The translations under genes were made by a program, and so were the position numbers. Below are positions 40,488 to 48,494 of a stretch of 64,000 nt of DNA, piece after piece. A model generated the notes under the pieces. The model ran no database searches. It was not told the origin of the DNA and saw only the letters and a list, made by a program, of their open reading frames with translations. Origin of the DNA: Tumebacillus amylolyticus (GTDB lineage: Bacteria; Bacillota; Bacilli; Tumebacillales; Tumebacillaceae); NCBI RefSeq assembly GCF_016722965.1, contig NZ_JAEQNB010000001.1, positions 1,205,344 to 1,269,343 of the forward strand, read 5' to 3'. How positions within the stretch are numbered: position 1 is the stretch's first letter; the number at the start of each line of letters is the position of its first letter.

Positions 40488-41261
40488 ATGGCATTGTTGG
40501 TGTTAGACCCGGGTCATGGCGGGCGCGATCCTGGCGCTGTCGGTCAGAATCTTCGGGAAAAGGACGTGAATTTGAGCGTTTCGCTGTTGCTGCGCGACGC
40601 GATGGTGCGCTCGGGCGTGCGGGTGTTGATGACGCGCGAGACCGACACGGAGCGCGTGCCGGATGTGGCCGTCGGTGTTGATCTCAAGGCGCGGGCGATG
40701 CTCGCCAATACGTACGCAGCCGATCTGTTCGTGTCGTGGCATTATGATGCGGGCAACGATCCGGGGGTGAACGGCGTCGCCGTCTGGATTCACCCGTCGC
40801 AGAAGGACAAGCCCTGCTACCACAAAGCCGAGCTGATCGCACAGTCGATTGCTGCGAACAGCGGGCAGAAGAACCGAGGCGTGTATTACGGAGACTTCCA
40901 AGTGCTGCGCGATACGATGATGGATGCGGTACTGATTGAGGGCGGGTTTCTTACGTGCCCGGTCGAGGAAGCTCATATGGCGGATGAGGCGTTTCTGCGC
41001 TTGCAAGCGGAGGGAGCGGCGAAGGCGCTGTGCCGGATCTTGGGAGTCGTGTATGTGGAGCCGACGCCTGTTGTGGTGGAGAAGACGGACGAGGCCGAAG
41101 AAGGCGTGCATGTGATGCTCAACGGGATGCCGCTGCATCAACTGGGCCGACTGATTGACGGCCGGACGTATGTGCCGGTGCGGGAGTTGGCGGAGATGCT
41201 CGGTTGTTCGGTGCAGTGGGACGGTTCGACGCAAACTGTGACGCTGACGAAAGTGGGGTGA
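40488..41261 (+). CDS. N-acetylmuramoyl-L-alanine amidase with C-terminal stalk-binding-like domain
   Basis: 257 residues. The Amidase_3 domain (about 1-185) has DPGHGGRDPGA, REKDVNLSVSL, SWHYDAG and an intact catalytic Glu in VLIEGGFLT. The C-terminal domain (about 205-257; MLNGMPLHQLGRLIDGRTYV PVRELAEMLG) belongs to the copper-amine-oxidase N-terminal-like class often used for wall attachment. No signal peptide, so release would need a holin, which is encoded next. AAGGAGGA lies 7 bases before the ATG. Confidence 0.88.
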   Translation: MALLVLDPGHGGRDPGAVGQNLREKDVNLSVSLLLRDAMVRSGVRVLMTRETDTERVPDVAVGVDLKARAMLANTYAADLFVSWHYDAGNDPGVNGVAVWIHPSQKDKPCYHKAELIAQSIAANSGQKNRGVYYGDFQVLRDTMMDAVLIEGGFLTCPVEEAHMADEAFLRLQAEGAAKALCRILGVVYVEPTPVVVEKTDEAEEGVHVMLNGMPLHQLGRLIDGRTYVPVRELAEMLGCSVQWDGSTQTVTLTKVG

Positions 41262-41274
41262 GGAGATGATGGAG

Positions 41275-41631
41275 ATGGATCTGACGAACACGTTGCGCGA
41301 TGCGTTGTTGGTGTTGTTGCAGATTGCGCTGTTTGCGGGGTTGGTTTTGTTGCAGAAGTGGAAGACGCAGGCGGTGGAGTATTATGCGAAGCGCAATACC
41401 ACGTCGCAACGAGAGTGGTTGAAACTGGTGGGGAACGAAGCGTTCCACTATGCGGAGCAAGTGTTCACCGCACATGACGGACCGGCGAAACTCAACGAAG
41501 CCGTCAAGTATGTGCTCGACCGCGCGCAAACCCACGGCATCCCTGTTACCTACCCCGAAGTCCGCGCCGTGATTGAAAAGGCCTGGGCCGAATTCCAAGT
41601 CCACCAAAAAAGCCAAGGCCAAGTCGCGTAA
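41275..41631 (+). CDS. Phage holin, LLH-type
   Basis: About 118 residues. One N-terminal membrane helix (LRDALLVLLQIALFAGLVLLQ) is followed by a charged helical domain with EWLKLVGNEAFHYAEQVF and AVKYVLDRAQTHGIPVTYPEV, fitting the LL-H holin family. I chose ATG 41275 (AGGAG 9 bases upstream) over two ATGs nearer the ribosome site. Directly follows the active amidase, forming a lysis cassette. Confidence 0.8.
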   Translation: MDLTNTLRDALLVLLQIALFAGLVLLQKWKTQAVEYYAKRNTTSQREWLKLVGNEAFHYAEQVFTAHDGPAKLNEAVKYVLDRAQTHGIPVTYPEVRAVIEKAWAEFQVHQKSQGQVA

Positions 41632-41634
41632 TAC

Positions 41635-41782
41635 CTGCCCTTCCCTGAGGGCAGGTTGGACTGAAGGCTTGAAGTGACTGCCCTTCCCTGAGGGCAGGTT
41701 GGACTGAAGGTTTGAAAGTGACTGCCCTTCCCTGAGGGCAGGTGGAGTGAAGGCTTGAAGTGACTGCCCTTTCTTAGGGGGT
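41635..41782 (+). repeat. Tandem 42-44-bp repeat with internal hairpin, 3.5 copies
   Basis: Units begin CTGCCCTTCCCTGAGGGCAG at 41635, 41678 and 41722, with a degraded fourth at 41764. They are joined by GTTGGACTGAAGGxTTGAAGTGA-type spacers. Each core can fold into a 6-7-bp hairpin. The rest of the gap 41783-41875 holds nothing I can identify. Confidence 0.85.
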
Positions 41783-41876
41783 TATGAAGTTTTGAGTGTG
41801 TGAGTGATTTGCAAGTTGCAGTGTGATGAAGTGTATGTAGGTGTTTTGTTTTTATGGAGTGTTTGAGAATTGAGAA

Positions 41877-41912
41877 GCGGCACCCCCGGTTGGGGAGTGC
41901 CGCCTTTTTTTA
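41877..41912. terminator. Bidirectional intrinsic terminator
   Basis: A GCGGCA-CCCC / GGGG-TGCCGC stem followed by a T-run, between the repeat region and the convergent YhcN-like gene. Confidence 0.88.
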
Positions 41913-41915
41913 TGA

Positions 41916-42635
41916 TTATCGGATTGGAGAAGGGAGGATGCGGGCGTTGTTTTGCAGTTGTTGTTGCTGCATCTGCTGCGGCACGTTGTTGCCGCTGTTG
42001 AAAGAGGCCTGAATGAATTGGTTGAAGTCTTGCAAGTGCGAGTCCATTTTGCCACCGCGGGAGATGTAGTGTTTGTAGCCGCTGAGCTTCTGAACCTGAT
42101 CGACGTTCCCCGTGATGTAGACGTTTTTCACACCTTTGACGTTGGCGCGCACGATGTCTTCGATCTGCTTTTTCGTCGAGTCGTCGAGGTTCCCCGTAAT
42201 CGTGCTGTACGGACCGTCATGCGTGTGCGCCGGGTCCATCCCTTCGGTCAGCATCTGATCCACGTTCATCCCCGCCGCCGACTTCGGGTTGTTCGCCGTA
42301 CCATACGGCATGTCGTTCCAATTGTCCCCCGACTTGATCGCGGCATCCGGCGTGTGCTCCTTGCCAACGTTGATGACACCGACATACGCGTTGCCGTCAT
42401 GTACCAAAACCGTCGCGTTGCGCAACCCGCTCGTGCTGTTCAATTTGTTGGAGATGTCCTGCCGTACTTGTACCCCGGCACTTTGGATATTCGCCCGCTG
42501 CGTATGGAGGGCGCCCGGTTGATCAAGGCTGTTCACATGCGCATTGTTCTTGGCCTTGTTGGTGCCACATCCCGCAAACCCCACCGCCAACGTAAGGGCC
42601 AGCACTGCGGTGCCGATTTTTTGCAAGGTTACCAT
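41916..42635 (-). CDS. yhcN: YhcN/YlaJ-family sporulation lipoprotein
   Basis: A 239-residue lipoprotein with lipobox GFAGC (Cys about 23). The body has the YhcN pattern: VRQDISNKLNSTSGLRNATVLVHDGNAYVGV, then a second alpha/beta unit IEDIVRANVKGVKNVYITGN. The C-terminus is Gln/Asn-rich. In B. subtilis such proteins sit in the forespore inner membrane. Function inferred from the family. Confidence 0.85.
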   Translation of the reverse strand: MVTLQKIGTAVLALTLAVGFAGCGTNKAKNNAHVNSLDQPGALHTQRANIQSAGVQVRQDISNKLNSTSGLRNATVLVHDGNAYVGVINVGKEHTPDAAIKSGDNWNDMPYGTANNPKSAAGMNVDQMLTEGMDPAHTHDGPYSTITGNLDDSTKKQIEDIVRANVKGVKNVYITGNVDQVQKLSGYKHYISRGGKMDSHLQDFNQFIQASFNSGNNVPQQMQQQQLQNNARILPSPIR

Positions 42636-42692
42636 CGTACTCCCCCCTTTTTTGAAGTAGATGCGCTCGGGGTTAGTGTGTCCGAAAATCTC

Positions 42693-42721
42693 TTGTGTAA
42701 CAGAGAGTCGTGTGATATTCT
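42693..42721 (+). promoter_or_regulatory. Promoter for the ABC transporter genes
   Basis: TTGTGT and TATTCT with 17-base spacing. An imperfect inverted repeat, AGTTAGA-gaattg-TCTAAACT (42732-42752), lies just downstream and could be an operator. Confidence 0.5.
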
Positions 42722-42771
42722 TGCCTTAGATAGTTAGAGAATTGTCTAAACTTCGAAGGGTGTTGTTGCCA

Positions 42772-43683
42772 ATGAATCAACCCTACTTGCAAGTGGACCA
42801 TGTCAGCAAAAAATTCGGCACGCAACAAGTGCTGCACGATATGAATTTTACAGTCAATCGCGGCGAGATCGTCGGTCTGCTCGGGCCAAACGGTTCGGGC
42901 AAGACCACGATGATCCGCCTGCTCAACGGCGTCATCCTGCCCGACGGCGGAAGCATTCGCGTCGGAACGCACAACCCCGTCACCGACGGCGACCCCATCC
43001 GCCGCAAGAGCGGCATTCTGACCGAAGGGGCGGGTCTCTACCACGAACTGACAGGTATGCAGAACCTCGAATTTTTCGCCAAGCTCTACGGCGTTTGGGA
43101 TAAAAAGCGCCTGCTCGACCTCTTGGAGCAGTTCGACCTCACGGCACACATGCACAAACTCGCCGGCACCTACTCGACCGGTATGAAAAAGCGCCTCGGT
43201 CTCGCCAAAGCCCTGCTGCACCGCCCGGAATTGCTGTTCCTCGACGAGCCGACCAACGGCCTCGACCCGGAAGGCATCCAACTGGTGATGAAGTACATCC
43301 GTGAACTGAACCGCACGGAGGGCACGACGATCTTGCTCTGCTCGCATGTGTTGCACCAGATTCAAGAGGTGTGCCATCAGTACATCTTCATGGAATCCGG
43401 TCGAGTGATTGAGCAAGGGACGAACCGCGAGATTGAGAGCAAGTATGTGACGGAGACCGTCTTGCGCGTGGAGACAGGACTGCAACCGACAGGCGATGTT
43501 TTTGCAGACGTGCCGGTGCGCCGCGTGGGCGAGCAGACGCTGGAGTTCCACCTGCCGAACAAGGACGGAATTTCCGCGTTGTTGCGGGCGATCTTGTTAG
43601 AGTCGTGGGTACACGAAGCGGTCATCACCAACCGCGATCTCGAAGCTCTGTACTTCAAAGTGAGGGGGGAGCAACATGAATAA
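42772..43683 (+). CDS. ABC transporter ATP-binding protein (ABC-2 type exporter)
   Basis: 303 residues. It has Walker A GPNGSGKTT and Walker B LLFLDEPTNGLD. The signature is degenerate: YSTGMKKRLGLAKALL in place of LSGGQ, as is common in this exporter class. A C-terminal extension of about 75 residues follows the ATPase core. ATG 42772 has GAAGGGTG upstream. It overlaps the permease gene by 8 bases; together they form an ABC-2 export system of unknown substrate. Confidence 0.9.
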   Translation: MNQPYLQVDHVSKKFGTQQVLHDMNFTVNRGEIVGLLGPNGSGKTTMIRLLNGVILPDGGSIRVGTHNPVTDGDPIRRKSGILTEGAGLYHELTGMQNLEFFAKLYGVWDKKRLLDLLEQFDLTAHMHKLAGTYSTGMKKRLGLAKALLHRPELLFLDEPTNGLDPEGIQLVMKYIRELNRTEGTTILLCSHVLHQIQEVCHQYIFMESGRVIEQGTNREIESKYVTETVLRVETGLQPTGDVFADVPVRRVGEQTLEFHLPNKDGISALLRAILLESWVHEAVITNRDLEALYFKVRGEQHE

Positions 43684-44512
43684 GACGGCGGTCTGGGCGA
43701 TTGCCCGCAAAGACATGCGCTCGATGACGTCCAACAAACAAATCTGGATCTCGATGATCGTCTTGCCGATCATCTTCGGTTTACTTTTCCCAACGGCTGC
43801 CGTGTTTTTGGGCAAGAACATGGATTTGAGTTCCGGCAAGAACGAGAGGATGTACCACAACCTCACGTCGAACATGCCGGATCAGTTGCAAGCGCTGCTG
43901 AACCTCAATCCGGGGATGTCGCCCAATGAGCAGATCGTGTACTTTTTCTTGAACTTCATGTGCCCGTCGTTCTTTCTGTTGATTCCGATGATCACCACGA
44001 CGATGATCGCCGCGAATTCCATGGTCGGGGAGAAAGAGCGGCGCACGATGGAGAGTCTGCTGTTTGCGCCGATTACGGTGTTGGAACTGTTTTTGGGCAA
44101 GGTGTTGTCGGCGTTCATTCCGGCACTGGCGGTGTCGTTCGGGACGTTCCTCGGGTTCGCCGTGTTGGTCGATGCGTTGACGTACAACATGTTCCATACG
44201 TTGATCATCCCGAACGTTAACTGGCTGACTCTGATGTTCTGGGTGATTCCGACGATGACACTCTGCGTCATATTGTTCAACGTCCTGATCTCCGCACGGG
44301 TGAAAACGTTCCAAGCCGCGCAGAATCTCTCCGGTGTCATCGTGCTCCCCGTCGTCCTGTTGGTTGTCAGCAACGCCAGCGGACTTCTGCTGTTCGGCCC
44401 GCTCCCGATGCTGATCTTCGGCGGCGTTGTGCTTCTGCTCAGCCTGTTGTTCCTCACGCGAATTACGAAGTGGAACCAGCGGCATGTCTTGTTTGAAAAA
44501 CAAATCCATTAA
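43676..44512 (+). CDS. ABC-2 type transporter permease
   Basis: 278 residues with about six membrane helices. It has the NatB/ABC-2 pattern: ARKDMRSMTSNKQIWISMI at the start, a large extracellular loop, and ANSMVGEKERRTMESLLFAPI before helix 3. It starts within the ATPase gene and is followed by a terminator. Confidence 0.88.
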   Translation: MNKTAVWAIARKDMRSMTSNKQIWISMIVLPIIFGLLFPTAAVFLGKNMDLSSGKNERMYHNLTSNMPDQLQALLNLNPGMSPNEQIVYFFLNFMCPSFFLLIPMITTTMIAANSMVGEKERRTMESLLFAPITVLELFLGKVLSAFIPALAVSFGTFLGFAVLVDALTYNMFHTLIIPNVNWLTLMFWVIPTMTLCVILFNVLISARVKTFQAAQNLSGVIVLPVVLLVVSNASGLLLFGPLPMLIFGGVVLLLSLLFLTRITKWNQRHVLFEKQIH

Positions 44513-44524
44513 AGCATGGCTCAG

Positions 44525-44554
44525 AGAACCGGGAGGAGAACCGGTTCTTTTTTT
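44525..44554 (+). terminator. Intrinsic terminator
   Basis: A GAACCGG...CCGGTTC stem with a T-run after the ABC permease. Confidence 0.88.
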
Positions 44555-44555
44555 G

Positions 44556-44585
44556 TTGACAGGATGGAAAAAGGCGGCATATAAT
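44556..44585 (+). promoter_or_regulatory. Strong sigma-A promoter for the YhgE-like/TetR unit
   Basis: TTGACA (44556-44561) and TATAAT (44580-44585), both consensus hexamers, with an 18-base spacer. Confidence 0.78.
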
Positions 44586-44614
44586 CTAAACAAACGTTTT
44601 AAACATGTGTTTAG
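44586..44614 (+). promoter_or_regulatory. Palindromic operator, probably for the TetR regulator
   Basis: CTAAACA (44586-44592) and TGTTTAG (44608-44614) are inverted arms around an AAACGTTT core, immediately after the -10. The TetR gene is the second gene of the unit, so autoregulation is likely. Confidence 0.6.
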
Positions 44615-44636
44615 TTTCGGGGAGGGGACTTGGAAA

Positions 44637-45803
44637 ATGGTTCGTACGTTACAATTGATGCTCAAACAAAAAACCACGATCGTCGGAATGGTGTTGCTGT
44701 TGTTCTTCCAATTGACGTTTGGGATCGTCTGGATGAACGCCTATGACGGGGTGTCGGATCGGATCAAGGATTTGAAAGTCGGAGTTGTCTCCGAGGACAC
44801 GGCAATCGGCAAAACGGTCGCCGAACAACTGGTGAAAAAACTGCCCTTCCACATGGAGTCGGGCACTTCGATGGCAGAAGCCGCAGAAAAACTGAACGAC
44901 CGCGACTGGAAAGTGGTCATTCACATCCCGTCCGACTACTCGGCAAACGTGCAAGATTCGAAAAAACAAGCGAACCTCGAAGTGCTCGTCAACGAATCGA
45001 ACCCGCAAATGCTGAAAAGCATCGGTCAACAGGTATTGAGCCAAGTGACGGCGAATGTGAATACGGAAAGCACACAAAAGGCCGTGCAAGTTGCTTTGTC
45101 CGGACTGCATGTCCCGGAACAGCAAGCCACCTTGATGGCAGCGGGCGTTTCGAACCGCGTGTACGGTAGCTACAAATCGATCAACTCCGTCTCCAACTTC
45201 TCGTTCCAGATGGTGCCGATGATGTTGGTGCTGGCCTCTTATGTAGGCGCGATGTTGCTGTCGATGAACTTGAATGCTTCCGCGAACCAGATCGCACGGG
45301 AGACCACGCCGTGGCAACGCTTCTGGGCCCGTCAAGTGATCAATTTGACTGCTTCGGTGGTCGTGGCGGGAAGCGGGACGTTGACGTTGAACGTTTTCGG
45401 GCTGGACCCGGTTTTCGGTTTTGGCGAAGTGTTTGGCTTCCTGACCCTCACGTTGATCGCGTTTGTGGCAATGGCGCAGGCGTTTCTGTTCTTGTTTGGG
45501 GAAGCGGGCATGTTTTGCAACATCATCGCTCTGTCGTTGCAGTTGGTAACGTCCGGTGTGATGACGCCGCGCGAATTGCTCAGTTCGACGTTCCAAGCCC
45601 TCGGGGATTGGTTCCCGGCGACCTACGCGGCGACGGGGTACATGAACTTGCTGTTTGGCGGGAACGGTACGGCAGACGCGGTGGAAAAAGTATTGCTTGG
45701 CACCGTTGCCGCGCTGGTGCTGTCCATGATCGGCGTCGTCCTTCACAGCCAAGCGGCCAAGCGGAAAAATGTCATGGAAACAGAGACGAAGGTTGTGGGA
45801 TAG
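44637..45803 (+). CDS. YhgE/ABC-2 type membrane permease
   Basis: 388 residues. One N-terminal helix is followed by a large extracytoplasmic domain (about 35-180), then five or six helices in the C-terminal half (MVPMMLVLASYVGAMLLSMN, TLIAFVAMAQAFLFLFGEAG). The layout fits YhgE/Pip and ABC-2 membrane proteins. The next gene is TetR, as in the Bacillus yhgDE pair. ATG 44637 has GGGGAGGGG upstream. Probably an exporter component; substrate unknown. Confidence 0.82.
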   Translation: MVRTLQLMLKQKTTIVGMVLLLFFQLTFGIVWMNAYDGVSDRIKDLKVGVVSEDTAIGKTVAEQLVKKLPFHMESGTSMAEAAEKLNDRDWKVVIHIPSDYSANVQDSKKQANLEVLVNESNPQMLKSIGQQVLSQVTANVNTESTQKAVQVALSGLHVPEQQATLMAAGVSNRVYGSYKSINSVSNFSFQMVPMMLVLASYVGAMLLSMNLNASANQIARETTPWQRFWARQVINLTASVVVAGSGTLTLNVFGLDPVFGFGEVFGFLTLTLIAFVAMAQAFLFLFGEAGMFCNIIALSLQLVTSGVMTPRELLSSTFQALGDWFPATYAATGYMNLLFGGNGTADAVEKVLLGTVAALVLSMIGVVLHSQAAKRKNVMETETKVVG

Positions 45804-46397
45804 ATGAGTGAGGATGTAAAAGCCCGGATTCTCGCCGCGGCGAAGCATTTGTTCGCCCAAAAAGGATTCAAAGCGACGAGCATTCGGCAAATTTGTGATG
45901 AGGCAGGGGCCAACGTGGCTCTTGTCTCCTATCATTTTGGGGGCAAGGAGAAACTGCTCGAAGCCGTGTTCGACAACTTTTTCCCCGACGGGGTGGAGTA
46001 TGCGCCGATGGAGGAGATGGAGAGCCCGGTGGATCGGCTGAAATTTTTGATTGAGCAATTTCTGACCTTGATGCGCAGGGACCCGGAAGTCACCAAAATG
46101 ATCATGATGGAGATCAATGTAGGCTCCGAGCGGTTGAAGAGCATCCTCTCCCACACGCTGTCGTTCTGGAAGCGAATTCGGGATGAGATACAATCCGGCG
46201 TGGAACAGGGGGAGTTGGATGTACAATCGATCGATCAAGCGTTGGCGCAGGTGATGGGCGTCCTGATTCACCCGTTGCACGCCGGAGGTTTCGAACCTTT
46301 GATGGAGTCGTGGCCGCCGGATTTGGAAGTTGAAATTGCAGAGCGCACCCGATTTATTTTGCGAGGGTTGGGTGTACGTACGGAGGATTCGAAATGA
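45804..46397 (+). CDS. TetR/AcrR-family repressor (YhgD-like)
   Basis: 197 residues. The N-terminal TetR HTH has ILAAAKHLFAQKGFKATSIR QICDEAGANVALVSYHFGGK EKLL; a helical ligand-binding domain follows. It starts one base after the permease stop and overlaps rnhA by 4 bases. Likely represses its own operon through the palindrome at 44586-44614. Confidence 0.92.
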   Translation: MSEDVKARILAAAKHLFAQKGFKATSIRQICDEAGANVALVSYHFGGKEKLLEAVFDNFFPDGVEYAPMEEMESPVDRLKFLIEQFLTLMRRDPEVTKMIMMEINVGSERLKSILSHTLSFWKRIRDEIQSGVEQGELDVQSIDQALAQVMGVLIHPLHAGGFEPLMESWPPDLEVEIAERTRFILRGLGVRTEDSK

Positions 46398-46837
46398 GCG
46401 AACAACTGCGTGATGTGACGATCTACACCGACGGAGCGTGCTCCGGCAATCCGGGCCCGGGCGGTTGGGGCGCGGTTTTAATGTATGGAGAGCATTTGAA
46501 GGAAATCTCCGGCGGGGAGAAAGTCACGACGAACAACCAGATGGAGTTGCAAGCCGTCATTGAAGCTCTGAAGATGTTGAAATACCCGTGCAAAGTCGAC
46601 GTGTACAGCGACAGTGCGTATGTCATCAACTGCTTCAAGGGAAGATGGTATGTAAATTGGGAAAAAAACGGCTGGGTCAACTCCAAAAAGGAACCCGTCT
46701 CCAACAAGGAACAATGGGTCGAGCTCCTCAAGCTCTTCCGCTTTCACAAAATCACATGGCACAAAGTCAAAGGCCACGCCGGCGACAAATGGAACGAGCG
46801 ATGTGACGAATTGGCACGGGGAGCCGTCCCGCGCTAA
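46394..46837 (+). CDS. rnhA: Ribonuclease HI
   Basis: 147-residue endonuclease that cuts RNA in RNA:DNA hybrids. It has YTDGACSGNPGPGGWGAVL with the first Asp, the Glu in NNQMELQA, the Asp in YSDSAYV, the basic handle WEKNGW, and KVKGHAG with the last Asp in RCDELAR. All catalytic residues are present. Start codon within the TetR stop. Confidence 0.95.
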   Translation: MSEQLRDVTIYTDGACSGNPGPGGWGAVLMYGEHLKEISGGEKVTTNNQMELQAVIEALKMLKYPCKVDVYSDSAYVINCFKGRWYVNWEKNGWVNSKKEPVSNKEQWVELLKLFRFHKITWHKVKGHAGDKWNERCDELARGAVPR

Positions 46838-46854
46838 GGCAGGAGGGTTGTGAC

Positions 46855-47991
46855 ATGACAGCAGAGCGGTATGAAATCGACAACGCCACCATACAACGAT
46901 TGGCAGAGGAACTCGGCATCGACGGCATCGGTGTAACGACAGCCGACCCTTTTGAAGACACGAGGGAGCATCTGACGAACTACCGGGAATCCGGACATGA
47001 GTCGGGCTTCGAACATCCTGAGCTCGAAGAACGCGTCGACCCGCGCCTGACGTGGCCGAACGCCCAATCGATCATCGCCATCGCGCTGGCCTACCGCACG
47101 GAACAATACGTCGGCGCGAAAAAACCGGAGGGACTGCGCGGGCAGATGTCTGTCTATGCGTGGGGGATGGATTACCACCACGTCTTGAAACAGAAACTCG
47201 ACCTCCTCGGGCAGCGCTTGCAAGAACTGCTAGGCAGACCCGTTGAAATCTACAACACCGTCGACACCGGCCCGCTGGTGGATCGCGCCGTGGCGCAACG
47301 ATGCGGGATTGGCTGGCTCGGCAAAAACTGCTCGATCATTACCGAGTCGCACGGTTCCTGGGTTTTTCTCGGACAATTGGTGACCGATGTACGGATCGAA
47401 CCAAACGAACCGTCACCGCCGCCGCAATGCGGAGATTGCCCCGACCTCTGCTTGAAGGCATGCCCCACAAAAGCGTTGGTCAACCCGTTCATGACCGATT
47501 CCAGCAAGTGCTTGTCCTACATCACGCAGATGAAGGGTTTCGTCCCCGAAGAGTATCGGGCGAAATTCGGTCGTAGATTGTGGGGCTGTGACACTTGTCA
47601 GGTCGTCTGTCCGAAGAACAAGGACGTGTCTTTTGGCACGACCATCGAGTTTCATCCCGAGCCGGAGTACGCGTTTCCCGATCTCATGCGCTTGCTCGAC
47701 CTCTCCAACAAGCAGTTCCGCCGCGAGTACGGCACGTCGGCGGCGGCGTGGCGCGGGGCGAAAGTCATGCAGCGAAACGCGATCATTGCGCTTGGCAACA
47801 TGCGGGAGACGCAGGCGATCCCGCGCTTGCTCCAACTGCTTCAAGAGGATGAACGCCCCGAGATTCGCGGCACCACCGCATGGGCGTTGAAAAAAATCGA
47901 CCCCGACGCCACGCGCGAGGCCGTTTTTCAAGCGTATGAGCGTGAGCAACACCCCGAAGCCAAGCAAGAGATGCTGTGGGCCGTTCCCTAA
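46855..47991 (+). CDS. queG: Epoxyqueuosine reductase QueG (cobalamin-dependent)
   Basis: A 378-residue Fe-S and cobalamin enzyme for the last step of queuosine synthesis in tRNA. It has VDTGPLVDRAVAQRCGIGWLGK (in pieces), two 4Fe-4S clusters (CGDCPDLCLKACP and CDTCQVVCP) and C-terminal HEAT-like repeats (RNAIIALGN and AIPRLLQLL). It needs cobalamin, which links it functionally to the B12 locus. Full length. Confidence 0.93.
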   Translation: MTAERYEIDNATIQRLAEELGIDGIGVTTADPFEDTREHLTNYRESGHESGFEHPELEERVDPRLTWPNAQSIIAIALAYRTEQYVGAKKPEGLRGQMSVYAWGMDYHHVLKQKLDLLGQRLQELLGRPVEIYNTVDTGPLVDRAVAQRCGIGWLGKNCSIITESHGSWVFLGQLVTDVRIEPNEPSPPPQCGDCPDLCLKACPTKALVNPFMTDSSKCLSYITQMKGFVPEEYRAKFGRRLWGCDTCQVVCPKNKDVSFGTTIEFHPEPEYAFPDLMRLLDLSNKQFRREYGTSAAAWRGAKVMQRNAIIALGNMRETQAIPRLLQLLQEDERPEIRGTTAWALKKIDPDATREAVFQAYEREQHPEAKQEMLWAVP

Positions 47992-48025
47992 GAAGGTACG
48001 TGTGAGTTAAGAGGAGGAGTTTTGA

Positions 48026-48478
48026 ATGAAAGTGATCTCCGCATGTTTGATCGGCTGCCATTGCCGGTACGACGGAGGGAGCAAAACGGTCGATCCGTTT
48101 GTGAAAATGGTGGAGGACGGCGAGGCCGTTTTTGTCTGCCCGGAGCAGTTGGGCGGGTTGGCAACACCCAGACCTCCGGCGCAGATCGTGGGCGGTACGG
48201 GCGAAGACGTGCTGGATGGAAACGCCAAAGTTCTCACCGATGGCGGCGTGGATGTCACGGAGCAATTCATTCGCGGGGCCGAAGACGCCCTGCGCATGGC
48301 GAAGCTCGTCGGTGCTACAGAAGCGATTCTGAAGGAACGCAGTCCCTCGTGCGGCTCCACCCTGATCTATGACGGCACGTTCACCAAAGGCAAGCGCCCC
48401 GGACACGGTGTTACCGCCGCTTTGCTGGAACGTAACGGAATCAAGGTCTACTCCGAAGAGACCTACGAAGACAAGTAA
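48026..48478 (+). CDS. DUF523 protein (TudS-like 2-thiouracil desulfurase family)
   Basis: 150 residues with the three family Cys: SACLIGCHCRYDG, FVCPEQLGGL and RSPSCGSTLIYDG. Members characterised elsewhere bind a 4Fe-4S cluster and desulfurate thiouracil; this activity is inferred. GAGGAGG precedes the ATG. Confidence 0.85.
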   Translation: MKVISACLIGCHCRYDGGSKTVDPFVKMVEDGEAVFVCPEQLGGLATPRPPAQIVGGTGEDVLDGNAKVLTDGGVDVTEQFIRGAEDALRMAKLVGATEAILKERSPSCGSTLIYDGTFTKGKRPGHGVTAALLERNGIKVYSEETYEDK

Positions 48479-48494
48479 AAGGAGTCCTGCCCAC

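Noticed and set aside
39837-41631. Amidase/holin genes as part of a prophage
   Set aside because: No integrase, capsid, tail, portal or terminase genes and no attachment-site repeats flank them.
41635-41782. Tandem repeats as a CRISPR array
   Set aside because: The spacers are nearly identical rather than unique, the unit is about 43 bases and no cas genes are near.
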